DNA of 22,830 nt. Origin: Aquifex sp. (GTDB taxonomy: Bacteria; Aquificota; Aquificia; Aquificales; Aquificaceae). Both the position numbers and the translations under genes were made by a program. A model generated the notes under the pieces. The model did no database searches and was not told where the DNA came from. It was given only the letters and a program-made list of their open reading frames with translations. Location of the stretch: assembly GCA_003978875.1 (NCBI GenBank), contig QNXQ01000032.1, positions 1 to 22,830 of the forward strand. The letters run 5' to 3'. This document shows, piece by piece, positions 7,759-15,793 of the stretch. Within the stretch, counting starts at the first letter, position 1. Each line of letters opens with the position of its first letter.

Positions 7759-8844
7759 ATGTTTGTCGATGCCCATACTCACCTTGAACTTCTCGCTTTA
7801 TCCGAAGTACCTTTTCATAAACTTATAAGTAAAGAAGAAATTCTCAACTTTTTGAGGGAATTGGATAAAAAGCACCTAGTAGCGTACGGACTTGATTATT
7901 CTCACGAAATTACTCCTGTGGATTTAAACAGTGTGAATTATCCCTTACTGCTTATTTACAAAGATGGTCATAAAGGGATTATGAACGACTCTATGAGAGA
8001 ACTTTTAGGAAAAGATGATTGCTTTTTGTATGAAGAAGACCTTTGGCAGGTAGTAGACAAATTGAAACCGAAAGGGGAAAGATTAAGAGAATTCATTTTA
8101 AAAGGCTTGGAAAAAGCGAGTAATATGGGTATATCCGAGATTCACGATTATGTCGACGATAAGGTTGCGGAAGTTCTATTTTCTATAAACCCACCCTTGA
8201 GAGTTGTTCTCATGCCCTACTACAGCAGTCTTGATAAAGTTCTAAAGTTATTCGAAAAATTCGGGGAAAGAGAAAATTTAAGACTGGGATGGGTAAAGGT
8301 TTACATAGATGGTTCCATATCTGCAAGAACAGCATATCTAAAAAAACCTTATGCGGATACTGAGAGCACTGGAAAACCTTTAATATCGGAAGATAGATTG
8401 GTAAGGATAATAAAGGAACTCGAAAATAAGGGTTTAAGAGTGTCTATGCATGCAATAGGGGACGGGGCTATAGAACTTGCTATAAGAGCTTTGGAAAAAG
8501 CGGAACCTTCCTTGAAATACCACAGAATAGAACACGCCGAGATGATTACGGAAGAACAGATAGAGAAAGTGAAGGAACTTAATGTTCTCCTCTGTATGCA
8601 ACCTAATTTTAACTGTTATTACAGGGATATTTACTTTAAAGCTCTGGGTAAGGAACGAGCCTGCCGGATAAACCCCATAGACATAGTGGATAAAATCGGA
8701 GCAGACCTTATATTCGGAACGGATATGATGCCTTTTGATATAAATTACGCCGTTGAATGTGCAAAAAAGAAGATACCAGAGAATAAAGTTCTTTACTACT
8801 TCGGAGGATGGAAGAAGGATAAAAACTACTTAGATTTAAAATAA
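7759..8844 (+). CDS. Amidohydrolase family 3 (YtcJ-like), N-terminally minimal
   Basis: The predicted protein has 361 residues from the ATG at 7759; a GTG at 7741 in frame is less likely because it overlaps the promoter. It begins almost at once with the metal-binding motif FVDAHTHLE (His6, His8). Later come GWVKVYIDGSISARTAYL, SMHAIGDGAIELAIRALE, HRIEHAEM, LCMQPNFN and LIFGTDMMP, which are hallmarks of the YtcJ/amidohydrolase-3 branch. Members are metal-dependent hydrolases acting on amide or ester bonds, and are typically about 500 residues, with an N-terminal beta domain before the HxH motif. That domain is absent here, although no frameshift or upstream coding sequence is seen because serS starts 20 bp away. 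It ends 2 nt before trpB2. Substrate is unknown. Confidence 0.82.
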   Translation: MFVDAHTHLELLALSEVPFHKLISKEEILNFLRELDKKHLVAYGLDYSHEITPVDLNSVNYPLLLIYKDGHKGIMNDSMRELLGKDDCFLYEEDLWQVVDKLKPKGERLREFILKGLEKASNMGISEIHDYVDDKVAEVLFSINPPLRVVLMPYYSSLDKVLKLFEKFGERENLRLGWVKVYIDGSISARTAYLKKPYADTESTGKPLISEDRLVRIIKELENKGLRVSMHAIGDGAIELAIRALEKAEPSLKYHRIEHAEMITEEQIEKVKELNVLLCMQPNFNCYYRDIYFKALGKERACRINPIDIVDKIGADLIFGTDMMPFDINYAVECAKKKIPENKVLYYFGGWKKDKNYLDLK

Positions 8845-8846
8845 CT

Positions 8847-10154
8847 ATGAGGAAGTTCATAATTTCGGAGGGAGATATTCCGAAAAAGTGGCTTAATATC
8901 CTGCCCTTGCTTCCTGAACCTTTGGAACCGCCTCTAGACCCTGAAACTAAAGAGCCTATAAGCCTGGACAAGCTACTTGCTATATTTCCCGAACCGCTTA
9001 TTGAACAGGAAGTTTCGGAAAAAGAATGGATTGATATTCCCGAAGAAGTTATTGAAATTTACTCTCTCTGGAGACCTACACCGCTTCACAGGGCTAAAAA
9101 CTTGGAGGAGTATCTCGGAACTCCTGCAAAAATCTTTTATAAAAATGAAAGTGTATCTCCTCCTGGAAGTCATAAACCCAATACTGCGGTAGCACAAGCT
9201 TATTACAACAAAATCTCAGGAGTTAAAAGGCTTACAACGGAAACAGGAGCAGGACAGTGGGGAAGTGCATTGTCCTTTGCCACCCAGTTTTTCGGTATAC
9301 AGTGCAGGGTTTATATGGTAAGGGTAAGCTATAACCAAAAACCCTACAGAAGAATTCTTATGGAAACTTGGAAGGGTGAAGTTATCCCTTCTCCGAGTCC
9401 ATACACAAATGCGGGTAAGAAATTCTACGAAGAAAACCCAAATCATCCGGGTAGCTTGGGAATAGCTATTAGTGAAGCAATAGAAGAAGCCGCCAGCAGA
9501 GAGGATACAAAGTATTCCCTTGGAAGTGTATTAAATCACGTATTGCTCCATCAAACGGTTATAGGGCTGGAAGCTAAAAAACAGATGGCCGAAGCGGGAT
9601 ATTATCCCGATGTAATTATAGGAGCGGTTGGAGGTGGTAGCAACTTTGCAGGCTTATCTTTCCCTTTCCTTGCGGATGTATTAAAGGGAGACAAAAGAAA
9701 AGAAGACCTTAAAGTAATAGCGGTAGAACCAGAAGCTTGTCCTACACTTACAAAGGGTGAATACCGATACGATTTTGGAGATACTGTAGGACTTACTCCC
9801 CTCATAAAAATGTATACCTTGGGACACGATTTTGTCCCGTCTCCTATACACGCGGGAGGGCTGAGATATCACGGAGATGCTCCTCTGGTATGCAAACTTT
9901 ACAATTTAGGTTTTATAGAAGCAAGAGCGTATAAACAAAGGGAAATATTCGAAGCAGCTTTAACCTTTGCAAGAACCGAGGGAATAATACCTGCCCCTGA
10001 ATCCGCCCACGCTATAAAGGCGGCTATTGACGAGGCTCTCAAGTGCAAAGAAACGGGAGAAGAAAAAGTGATTCTGTTTAATCTTTCGGGACACGGATAT
10101 TTTGACCTGTTGGCTTACGATAAATATCTTCACGGAGAATTGGAGGATGTGTAA
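8847..10154 (+). CDS. trpB2: Tryptophan synthase beta chain, TrpB2 type
   Basis: This PLP enzyme joins indole and serine to make tryptophan. At 435 residues with an extended N-terminus (RKFIISEGDIPKKWLNILPL) it is of the TrpB2 class, distinct from the roughly 400-residue TrpB1 that works with TrpA. The PLP lysine is in PPGSHKPNTA (Lys110). The substrate region TETGAGQWG follows, and the phosphate-binding glycine loop AVGGGSNFAG lies near residue 260. The C-terminal LFNLSGHGYFD is also typical. It starts 2 nt after the amidohydrolase stop and has no TrpA or other trp gene beside it. TrpB2 proteins often act as stand-alone indole salvage enzymes or pair with other partners; which applies here is not visible. 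Confidence 0.95.
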   Translation: MRKFIISEGDIPKKWLNILPLLPEPLEPPLDPETKEPISLDKLLAIFPEPLIEQEVSEKEWIDIPEEVIEIYSLWRPTPLHRAKNLEEYLGTPAKIFYKNESVSPPGSHKPNTAVAQAYYNKISGVKRLTTETGAGQWGSALSFATQFFGIQCRVYMVRVSYNQKPYRRILMETWKGEVIPSPSPYTNAGKKFYEENPNHPGSLGIAISEAIEEAASREDTKYSLGSVLNHVLLHQTVIGLEAKKQMAEAGYYPDVIIGAVGGGSNFAGLSFPFLADVLKGDKRKEDLKVIAVEPEACPTLTKGEYRYDFGDTVGLTPLIKMYTLGHDFVPSPIHAGGLRYHGDAPLVCKLYNLGFIEARAYKQREIFEAALTFARTEGIIPAPESAHAIKAAIDEALKCKETGEEKVILFNLSGHGYFDLLAYDKYLHGELEDV

Positions 10155-10161
10155 ATTTAGT

Positions 10162-10167
10162 TAAAAT
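10162..10167 (+). promoter_or_regulatory. Candidate -10 element before the DJ-1/PfpI gene
   Basis: TAAAAT ends 7 nt before the ATG at 10175 in the 20-bp gap after trpB2. There is no Shine-Dalgarno in the gap. A weak TTGGAG lies 16 bp upstream inside trpB2. This would give a leaderless transcript for the DJ-1/zinc operon. Confidence 0.3.
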
Positions 10168-10174
10168 TAAACCA

Positions 10175-10681
10175 ATGAGTAGGGTTCTAATATTTCTGGA
10201 AGAATTAGTTGAGGATGTTGAATATATATACCCTTACCTTAGGTTTAAGGAAGAAGGTTTCGAAGTAGTCTCAGCAGCTCCGAAACTTAAAGAATACAAA
10301 GGAAAAAAGGGAATGAGCTTTTTCCCCGATAAAACCATAAAAGATGTATATCATACAGAGTTTGATTGTGTCTTCATACCGGGCGGATACGCTCCCGATA
10401 GATTAAGAAGATATCCCGAAGTATTGCATATAGTTAAAAAGCACTACGAAAAGGATAAGCTTGTATGTGCAGTATGTCACGGACCGTGGGTTCTTATCTC
10501 AGCAAAGATTGTTAAGGGTAAAACTGTTACAGGATTTTTTGCAATCAAAGACGATTTAATTAACGCCGGAGCTAATTATACCGGTAATCCTGTGGAAGTA
10601 GATGGAAACCTGATAACCGCAACAGACCCCAACTCTATGTTGGAAATGGTAAGGATTATAGTGGAGAGGCTGAAGAAATGA
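10175..10681 (+). CDS. DJ-1/PfpI family protein (class I glutamine amidotransferase-like)
   Basis: This 168-residue single-domain protein has the DJ-1/PfpI fold. The nucleophile elbow is AVCHGPWVL (Cys101 followed by His102), as in the PfpI/YhbO group. An acidic residue near Glu13 or Asp14 is in position to contact the cysteine, and DCVFIPGGYAPDRLR gives the GGxxPD loop. Members are described as intracellular proteases, chaperones or glyoxalase/deglycase-type enzymes; the exact activity is debated. Its stop codon overlaps the ATG of the following metal-binding protein gene by 4 nt, so it looks like the first gene of the zinc-type importer operon. A functional tie, such as stress protection, is only suggested by that arrangement. 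Confidence 0.9.
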   Translation: MSRVLIFLEELVEDVEYIYPYLRFKEEGFEVVSAAPKLKEYKGKKGMSFFPDKTIKDVYHTEFDCVFIPGGYAPDRLRRYPEVLHIVKKHYEKDKLVCAVCHGPWVLISAKIVKGKTVTGFFAIKDDLINAGANYTGNPVEVDGNLITATDPNSMLEMVRIIVERLKK

Positions 10682-11514
10682 AAATTCTCGTTTCTCTTCT
10701 GCTTTTATTTGTTTTTTCCTTTGCAAAGGATTTGATTCTGGTATCTATTTATCCCTTTTACGATGTAGTAAAGGAAATAAGCGGCAATGACTTTAGAGTA
10801 GAGAGCCTTGTTCCCCCTAAAGCGGATTACCACATGTACGAGCTTACCCCCAGGGAGCTTATAAAACTTTACGTAGCCAAGGTTCTCTTTGTGAGCGGGA
10901 TTCCACTGGGTGAATGGGAAAGAAAACTTGAAAGAATAACAAAAGCTAGGGTTTTTTACCTCTCAAGGGATATAGATATCCTCTTTTACGGTCATAAGGA
11001 ACTCGGAAAAGACCCCCATTTTTGGGTATCTCCTAAGCGTATGCTTTTGGTTGCAGAAAACGTGAAAAAATCCCTCGAGGAGATATATCCAAAGAAGAGT
11101 TTCGAGGAAGGGTATAAAAACGCATATAGTAAGCTTGAAGAACTTCACAAAGCTTATATAAAAACACTATCAACCTGTAAGTATAGAGGTTTTGGAGCAT
11201 TACATCCGGCATTTGGTTATCTCGCCGTAGACTATAATCTCGAACAGATTGTTCTGAAAGAGGAACACAGTCACGGTGATATATCTCCTAGAGAACTCAA
11301 GAAACTAATAAGGAAAATTAAGAGAAAAAAGATTAAAGTAGTTCTTATCCCTAAAGGATTCCATTCAAAAGTCGCCCATATACTTAAGGAAGATTACGGT
11401 ATCCCTGTTTACGAAATTAACATTAAAATTATCCCTGAGAAAGAAGGAGATAACTATTACTCTATAATGGATAGGAATTTACGGGTTTTGAAAAAGGCTC
11501 TGAAATGCGAATAG
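10678..11514 (+). CDS. znuA: ZnuA-like metal ABC transporter substrate-binding protein
   Basis: This cluster A-I solute-binding protein has 278 residues. Residues 1-16 form a cleavable signal peptide (MKILVSLLLLFVFSFA), without a lipobox cysteine. Three candidate metal-binding histidines sit at the family positions: His52 (DYHMYEL), His114 (DPHFWVSP) and His176 (GALHPAFGY). The long histidine-rich loop of many ZnuA proteins is absent; a short EEHSHGDIS (about 195-203) follows instead, the usual place for the family's EExH segment. It should capture Zn (or Mn) in the periplasm and deliver it to the permease. It overlaps both the DJ-1 gene (4 nt) and znuC (10 nt). Metal identity cannot be decided from sequence; zinc is the commoner case with three His ligands. 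Confidence 0.87.
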   Translation: MKILVSLLLLFVFSFAKDLILVSIYPFYDVVKEISGNDFRVESLVPPKADYHMYELTPRELIKLYVAKVLFVSGIPLGEWERKLERITKARVFYLSRDIDILFYGHKELGKDPHFWVSPKRMLLVAENVKKSLEEIYPKKSFEEGYKNAYSKLEELHKAYIKTLSTCKYRGFGALHPAFGYLAVDYNLEQIVLKEEHSHGDISPRELKKLIRKIKRKKIKVVLIPKGFHSKVAHILKEDYGIPVYEINIKIIPEKEGDNYYSIMDRNLRVLKKALKCE

Positions 11515-12203
11515 TAGAGGTTAAGAACCTGAATTTCTCCTATGACGGCAGGTATAAAGTTTTGGAAAATGTATCCTTTTTTGTGGAGGAAGGAGATTTC
11601 CTGGGAATAGTGGGACCAAATGGTGCTGGCAAATCCACACTGTTTAAACTCTTGCTCAGATTTTTAAAGCCTCAAAGTGGAGAGATACTGCTCTTTGGAA
11701 AGAGAATAGAAGAATTTAGAGATTGGAAAAGTATAGGGTATGTACCTCAGAGACTTAGTGTAGAACATACCTTTCCCGGAAAAGTGAAAGAACTCCTATT
11801 TAGCGTTTCACGTGATAAAAGAGAAACCGAGTATTTGATAGAGTATTTGAGGATAGGAAATATTTTGGATAAACAGTTTACAAAGCTTTCGGGTGGACAA
11901 CAACAAAGAGTTCTTTTGGCTATTGCTTTATCGTCCAATCCTAAACTTATACTTCTCGATGAACCAACCACAGGTCTGGATATTCACGCACTCAACCATT
12001 TAATAAACATACTTCTGGATTTGAATTCAAATCATAGGAAAACCATCATGATGATATCCCACGATATAGGAACACTTTTGAAACACTCCAATAAAATTCT
12101 CTGTTTGAATAGAAAGGTGTGTTACTTTGGTAATCCTGTCGATGCGATAGAATTCATAGAAGAAGTTTTCGGACTAAGGGGAATATTAGATGGAACTTCT
12201 TAG
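11505..12203 (+). CDS. znuC: ZnuC-like metal ABC transporter ATPase
   Basis: This is a 232-residue ATP-binding subunit. It shows Walker A GPNGAGKST (37-45), the Q-loop GYVPQRL (78-84), signature LSGGQQQRV (128-136), Walker B LILLDEPTTGLD (148-159) and the switch His in MISHDIGTLL. The sequence is closest in style to the ZnuC/MntB cluster paired with ABC-3 permeases. It overlaps the binding-protein gene by 10 nt upstream and the permease gene by 14 nt downstream, so translation of the three subunits is probably coupled. It hydrolyses ATP at the inner face of the membrane to drive metal import. Confidence 0.92.
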   Translation: MRIVEVKNLNFSYDGRYKVLENVSFFVEEGDFLGIVGPNGAGKSTLFKLLLRFLKPQSGEILLFGKRIEEFRDWKSIGYVPQRLSVEHTFPGKVKELLFSVSRDKRETEYLIEYLRIGNILDKQFTKLSGGQQQRVLLAIALSSNPKLILLDEPTTGLDIHALNHLINILLDLNSNHRKTIMMISHDIGTLLKHSNKILCLNRKVCYFGNPVDAIEFIEEVFGLRGILDGTS

Positions 12204-12993
12204 TTACGATTTTATCCAGAGAGGTCTTCTTGCTGGGATACTTATAGCTGTTTCCACAGCTCTTATAGGTGTTTTTTTAATTCTAAGAAGGTTTGCCTTT
12301 TTAGGAGCTGGACTATCCCACGCGGCTTTCGGCAGCATAGCAATAAGCTTCCTTATAAACGCGGATATATACTTCACTACAGTTATATTTACTGTACTCA
12401 TCGCCAACCTTATAGAGTTTCTAACTCAAACGAGAAAAGTGCCGGGAGATACAGCTATAGCGGTGATTTTTTCAAGCGGAATGGCTCTTGCAGTAATAAT
12501 ATTGGGTATAGCTAAGGGTTTTGGTGAGAACTTATTCTCCTATTTATTTGGAAATATTCTTATGGTAAGCAAAGAAGAACTTGTTTACTCATTCTTTGTT
12601 TTTTTACTTACAATGTCTTTTTTACTGGTTTTCTACAAAAAACTATTGATAACAACATTTTCCGAAGAAATCGCAAGAGTAAAAGGTGTGAATATCTCTT
12701 TCATTAATTATGCGTTTGTATCTTTAACAGCCGTAGTAATAGTGGCAAGTATAAAGGCCGTAGGTGTTATTCTCGCTTCCTCTTTGGTAGTCATTCCGGC
12801 AATGACGGGAATTCTTTTGGCTAATTCTTTCTTAATGAGTTTAGTTTATTCTTGCTTAATATCAGTTCTTTCTGTAGTATCGGGTATCTTCGTTTCCTTT
12901 AAATACGACCTTCCGCCCAGTGGTACCATTGTAGGAATTTCCATACTCGCCTTTATTTTATCCTTTGTATTAAGGAAGCTTCCTCTGAAGTAA
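12190..12993 (+). CDS. znuB: ZnuB-like metal ABC transporter permease (ABC-3 family)
   Basis: This is a 267-residue polytopic membrane protein with about eight helices. LLAGILIAVSTALIGVFLILRR is the first helix and its charged end. FAFLGAGLSHAAFGSIAI (about 36-53) and VKAVGVILASSLVVIPAM-like segments near residue 200 are typical of ABC-3 permeases for Zn and Mn. It forms the membrane channel used by the ATPase and binding protein encoded just upstream. The last 24 bp overlap the convergent midA gene. No other metal-uptake gene or regulator is adjacent. Confidence 0.91.
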   Translation: MELLSYDFIQRGLLAGILIAVSTALIGVFLILRRFAFLGAGLSHAAFGSIAISFLINADIYFTTVIFTVLIANLIEFLTQTRKVPGDTAIAVIFSSGMALAVIILGIAKGFGENLFSYLFGNILMVSKEELVYSFFVFLLTMSFLLVFYKKLLITTFSEEIARVKGVNISFINYAFVSLTAVVIVASIKAVGVILASSLVVIPAMTGILLANSFLMSLVYSCLISVLSVVSGIFVSFKYDLPPSGTIVGISILAFILSFVLRKLPLK

Positions 12994-13929
12994 AACCTTA
13001 AACTTGTCTCCCATAGATACGAGCATAGTTTTAAGTCTCGATAGTCTTTCTACACTTTCGGCATTCTCTTCCCAGCTTAGCTTTTCAAGTTCATTCAGAA
13101 AGGTGGGTATATGCATTAAAAAATCCCTTTGACTCTGAAAGAGTATAGTCTCGAGACCGAAATCCTTCCCATACTCTATAAGAGCGGAAAAGTTAACATG
13201 GGCGGTAATATCAACACTTCCCGCTTCCTTTGTAAAGTCCTTGATGACTTTATGGTCTTTGTAAGCTACTACAGTTCCTTCAGGAAAACGGGGCAGTTCT
13301 TCCGAGGTATATCCGTAATCTATAACCATGTGATAACCTTGTATAAGACTTTCGGAAATTTTCTTGAGAAAATCTATACAATCCAGACATACTTCTAAAA
13401 CTTGGTTCAGTCCACTGTATCCCATTCTGTTGATGTATTCGTTAATCCTTTCATTCTGAACGTTGAGCCAAATTTCATTTCCCTCTTCGTCTACATAAAG
13501 CTCTTTATTTCCCTTAATTACGTGAACGGGCAGGGCATCGAAAAATTCGTTCGAAAAAATTATTCCCTCTATCTTAGGAAGGGCTTCGACCCATTCAACA
13601 TTGGGAAAATCTCTCAATACCTGTTTTTGTTTTTCTATAAGATATGGGCTAAACTCGTATATGTAGTATTTAATATTCTCAAAAAGTTGAGGATAATTTT
13701 CTCTGTAGTAATTTAGTATATCCCTTGCGAGAAGACCTCTTCCGGCTCCCAGTTCCAATAAAACGGGCTTATCAAATTCGGAAAGGTGTTTAGAAAAAAA
13801 TTCTGCAAGGGCTTCTCCGAAAGCTCTATCCAGTTCGGGAGCTGTAAAGAAATCCTTTAAAGCTCTGTTTGAGGAATAGTACTCTCTTACCGCATGTTCC
13901 ATAAAGTCTCTAAAGTTTTTGAAAGCCAT
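12970..13929 (-). CDS. MidA/NDUFAF7-family SAM-dependent methyltransferase
   Basis: This 319-residue class I methyltransferase has the SAM-binding motif LLELGAGRGLLARDIL (about residues 57-72). The family motif ALPKIEGIIFSNEFFDALPVHVI (about 137-160) is a clear signature of the MidA/NDUFAF7 (DUF185) family, which includes a mitochondrial arginine methyltransferase acting in complex I assembly. In bacteria the target is not established. The N-terminal FRDFMEHAVREYYSS is also family-like. It is a single gene on the minus strand whose 3' end overlaps the znuB end by 24 bp. A TAAAAT sequence lies 8 nt before its ATG, with no Shine-Dalgarno. Confidence 0.88.
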   Translation of the reverse strand: MAFKNFRDFMEHAVREYYSSNRALKDFFTAPELDRAFGEALAEFFSKHLSEFDKPVLLELGAGRGLLARDILNYYRENYPQLFENIKYYIYEFSPYLIEKQKQVLRDFPNVEWVEALPKIEGIIFSNEFFDALPVHVIKGNKELYVDEEGNEIWLNVQNERINEYINRMGYSGLNQVLEVCLDCIDFLKKISESLIQGYHMVIDYGYTSEELPRFPEGTVVAYKDHKVIKDFTKEAGSVDITAHVNFSALIEYGKDFGLETILFQSQRDFLMHIPTFLNELEKLSWEENAESVERLSRLKTMLVSMGDKFKVLLQRKLP

Positions 13930-13937
13930 TTGAATTT

Positions 13938-13943
13938 ATTTTA
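13938..13943 (-). promoter_or_regulatory. Candidate -10 element before midA
   Basis: TAAAAT on the minus strand ends 8 nt before the ATG at 13929. The gap contains no Shine-Dalgarno. No clear -35 is seen. Confidence 0.28.
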
Positions 13944-13992
13944 TTAAGCAAAAACATACACTGTGTGATAAAAAAAGTAGAATTCTTAAAAT

Positions 13993-14619
13993 ATGAAAAA
14001 ACTTAAGTATCGGATAATTTTTCTTTTTATACCTTTAATCTCTCTAATTCTGAGAATAATAGGAAGGACTATCCGTTGGAGAAAAAGATACGAATTTAGG
14101 AAGGACAAAGGGAAAATTTATGCACTCTGGCACGGGCATGCTTTAGGACTTGCAATGTTTGCCATGGACAGAGGTATAGTCGTTCTGGTAAGCAGATACA
14201 GAGACGGAGAGATAGCGGCGAGAATCTTAAAACATTTAGGTTTTGAAGTGGTAAGAGGGTCTACGGAAGAAGGGAAAGCCCACAAGGGAGGTAGAACTGC
14301 GGTAAAGAAATTAATGGAACTGCTTCAGCAGGGAAAAAATATAGCGATAACTATTGACGGTCCTAAGGGTCCTGCTTTTAAAGTAAAAAAGGGAGTAATC
14401 TATTTAGCTCAAAAAACGGGAAGTCCTATATTACCAGTTGCGGTAAGTTTTGAAAAGTATAAAAAACTAAACTCCTGGGACAGGTTAATAATTCCTTTAC
14501 CCTTTACGAAGGGTGAGATTCGTCTCGGGCAGGAGATGAAGATTTCCCAGAGCGAAGACTTGGAGAATGCTCGGAAAAAGCTTGAGCGGATTTTAAATAG
14601 CCTTTCTTCGGATGTTTGA
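13993..14619 (+). CDS. DUF374 lysophospholipid acyltransferase-like protein
   Basis: This is a 208-residue LPLAT-superfamily protein with an N-terminal membrane helix (about 7-25). ALWHGHALG (His47) is the acceptor-side motif, in which the usual HxxxxD is altered. SRYRDGEIAARILKHLGF (67-84), RGST (88-91) and TIDGPKGP (120-127) follow, all hallmarks of DUF374. Members are thought to acylate lipids at the inner membrane, and some act on lipid A or Kdo-lipid precursors; no substrate can be assigned here. The last 116 bp overlap the 3' end of the convergent antiporter gene, an unusually long antisense overlap for this window. The overlapped part encodes family-like sequence (IIPLPFTKGEIRLGQEM), so this gene is the conserved partner. 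Confidence 0.87.
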   Translation: MKKLKYRIIFLFIPLISLILRIIGRTIRWRKRYEFRKDKGKIYALWHGHALGLAMFAMDRGIVVLVSRYRDGEIAARILKHLGFEVVRGSTEEGKAHKGGRTAVKKLMELLQQGKNIAITIDGPKGPAFKVKKGVIYLAQKTGSPILPVAVSFEKYKKLNSWDRLIIPLPFTKGEIRLGQEMKISQSEDLENARKKLERILNSLSSDV

Positions 14620-15790
14620 TAGGTTTTTTCTTTTTCTTTTTCTTCTTCGGGGGATATATAATATCCGCTATTTTAGGGGCAACGGCAAATAGAATACTTC
14701 CTATTACCGCCGTTGAAAGGATAAAAGGAATAGAAATTGACTTTATATTCGGTTCAAAGGAGGTCATTATCACGGAAAATTCACCTCTGGGGACAAAGGA
14801 AAGTGAAGCTCTGAATCTTGTTTTTTTCTTAAGCCCGAATAGATATCCCGCGATGTAAGTAGAAACTATCTTTAGAATAATACCTAATATTATTAGAACC
14901 ACTAAGAAACCTATTTCTTCGGGAACCGTAAACTGGGTTTCATAAGCAAAGAAGAAGAAAAATAAACCCATGGAGAGTTCCTTTAAATCAGATAACTGTT
15001 TTTCTATATTTTCTAAAATTCTCGTTTCCGGTACTATAACTCCAAGGAGGAAGGCTCCGAGTGCTTCCGATATACCTATAGAATGGAAGAAAGTTCCTAC
15101 AAAAAGAACCATACCTAAAGCAAAGAAGATAAATATTTCTTCTTCGGAAACTGTATCCAGCCATCTGTTGATTTTCGGAATAAAAAATCTGTGAATAATC
15201 CAAAAAGCGAGTAATGCCAGTGAAACCTTTATAAGACTTAAAGGTAAAAGGCTCGGGTCAAAACTTCCGGCTTCCTTTAACGGAATTATTACCGCTAGAA
15301 GAAGGATCGCTACTAAATCCTCAAATATTAGTATTCCTATAAGCATTTCCGCTTCGGGAGAAGCTATTCTTTTGTAATCCATTAAGAGTTTTGCAATTAT
15401 CGAAGTGCTCGATGGATAAAACACAGCGGCTAAAATCAAAGCTGAAAGGAAGTCAAAACCAAAAAGGTAAGCGAGTATGAACGGAGGTATAAAATTAAAA
15501 ACGAAATCTACACTTCCGGTTTTCCAAGCTCCGAGCATGTTTTGAAGTTTCTCGAAGGAGTATTCAAGTCCTATGAAAAAGAACAGAAGAATTATTCCCG
15601 CGTGCTTGAAAATTTCGAAGTGCTCCATGTGGTGGGGGTCTATGTAAAACTTAGCTGTAAAACCTACGAGCATAAAGGCTATTATTGAAGGAATACTAAT
15701 TCTTCTTAAGAGATAAGCTGATCCAAACATTAAAAGCAAAGCAATATAGGGGGCTAATTCCATGAATATATGATGGATTTGATTTGTCAT
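14504..15790 (-). CDS. khtU: KhtU-like monovalent cation/proton antiporter (CPA2 family)
   Basis: This is a 428-residue, about 12-helix Na/H exchanger-type protein. FFFIGLEYSFEKLQNML near residue 75, FYPSSTSIIAKLLMDY, and IGILIFEDLVAILLLAVI with its ED pair in the transport core are hallmarks of Kef/KhtU-like CPA2 antiporters. The regulatory gene khtT lies 3 nt upstream, as in the Bacillus KhtTU K+/H+ system, so K+ (or Na+) efflux in exchange for protons is likely. The C-terminus is odd: after the last helix it has a run of eight lysines and about 45 polar residues. The final 116 bp run antisense through the acyltransferase gene. It contains no RCK domain of its own. Confidence 0.88.
   Translation of the reverse strand: MTNQIHHIFMELAPYIALLLMFGSAYLLRRISIPSIIAFMLVGFTAKFYIDPHHMEHFEIFKHAGIILLFFFIGLEYSFEKLQNMLGAWKTGSVDFVFNFIPPFILAYLFGFDFLSALILAAVFYPSSTSIIAKLLMDYKRIASPEAEMLIGILIFEDLVAILLLAVIIPLKEAGSFDPSLLPLSLIKVSLALLAFWIIHRFFIPKINRWLDTVSEEEIFIFFALGMVLFVGTFFHSIGISEALGAFLLGVIVPETRILENIEKQLSDLKELSMGLFFFFFAYETQFTVPEEIGFLVVLIILGIILKIVSTYIAGYLFGLKKKTRFRASLSFVPRGEFSVIMTSFEPNIKSISIPFILSTAVIGSILFAVAPKIADIIYPPKKKKKKKKPIKHPKKGYLKSAQAFSEHSPSLRSGKSSSPARDESHPS
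14624..14648. repeat. 25-nt pure pyrimidine/purine tract encoding the antiporter polylysine
   Basis: On the plus strand 14624-14648 is an uninterrupted T/C run. On the minus strand it reads as A/G and encodes the lysine run of the antiporter tail. It begins 4 nt after the acyltransferase stop codon. Such tracts are slippage-prone and may affect termination, but no hairpin precedes it. Confidence 0.6.
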
Positions 15791-15793
15791 AAT

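Noticed and set aside
7245..7787. 180-codon plus-strand frame opposite serS
   Set aside because: Its Ser/Leu/Phe-rich composition is the usual shadow of a Lys/Glu-rich coiled coil on the other strand.
14624..14648. T/C-rich run after the acyltransferase stop as an intrinsic terminator
   Set aside because: No GC-rich hairpin precedes it, and it is coding sequence of the antiporter on the other strand.
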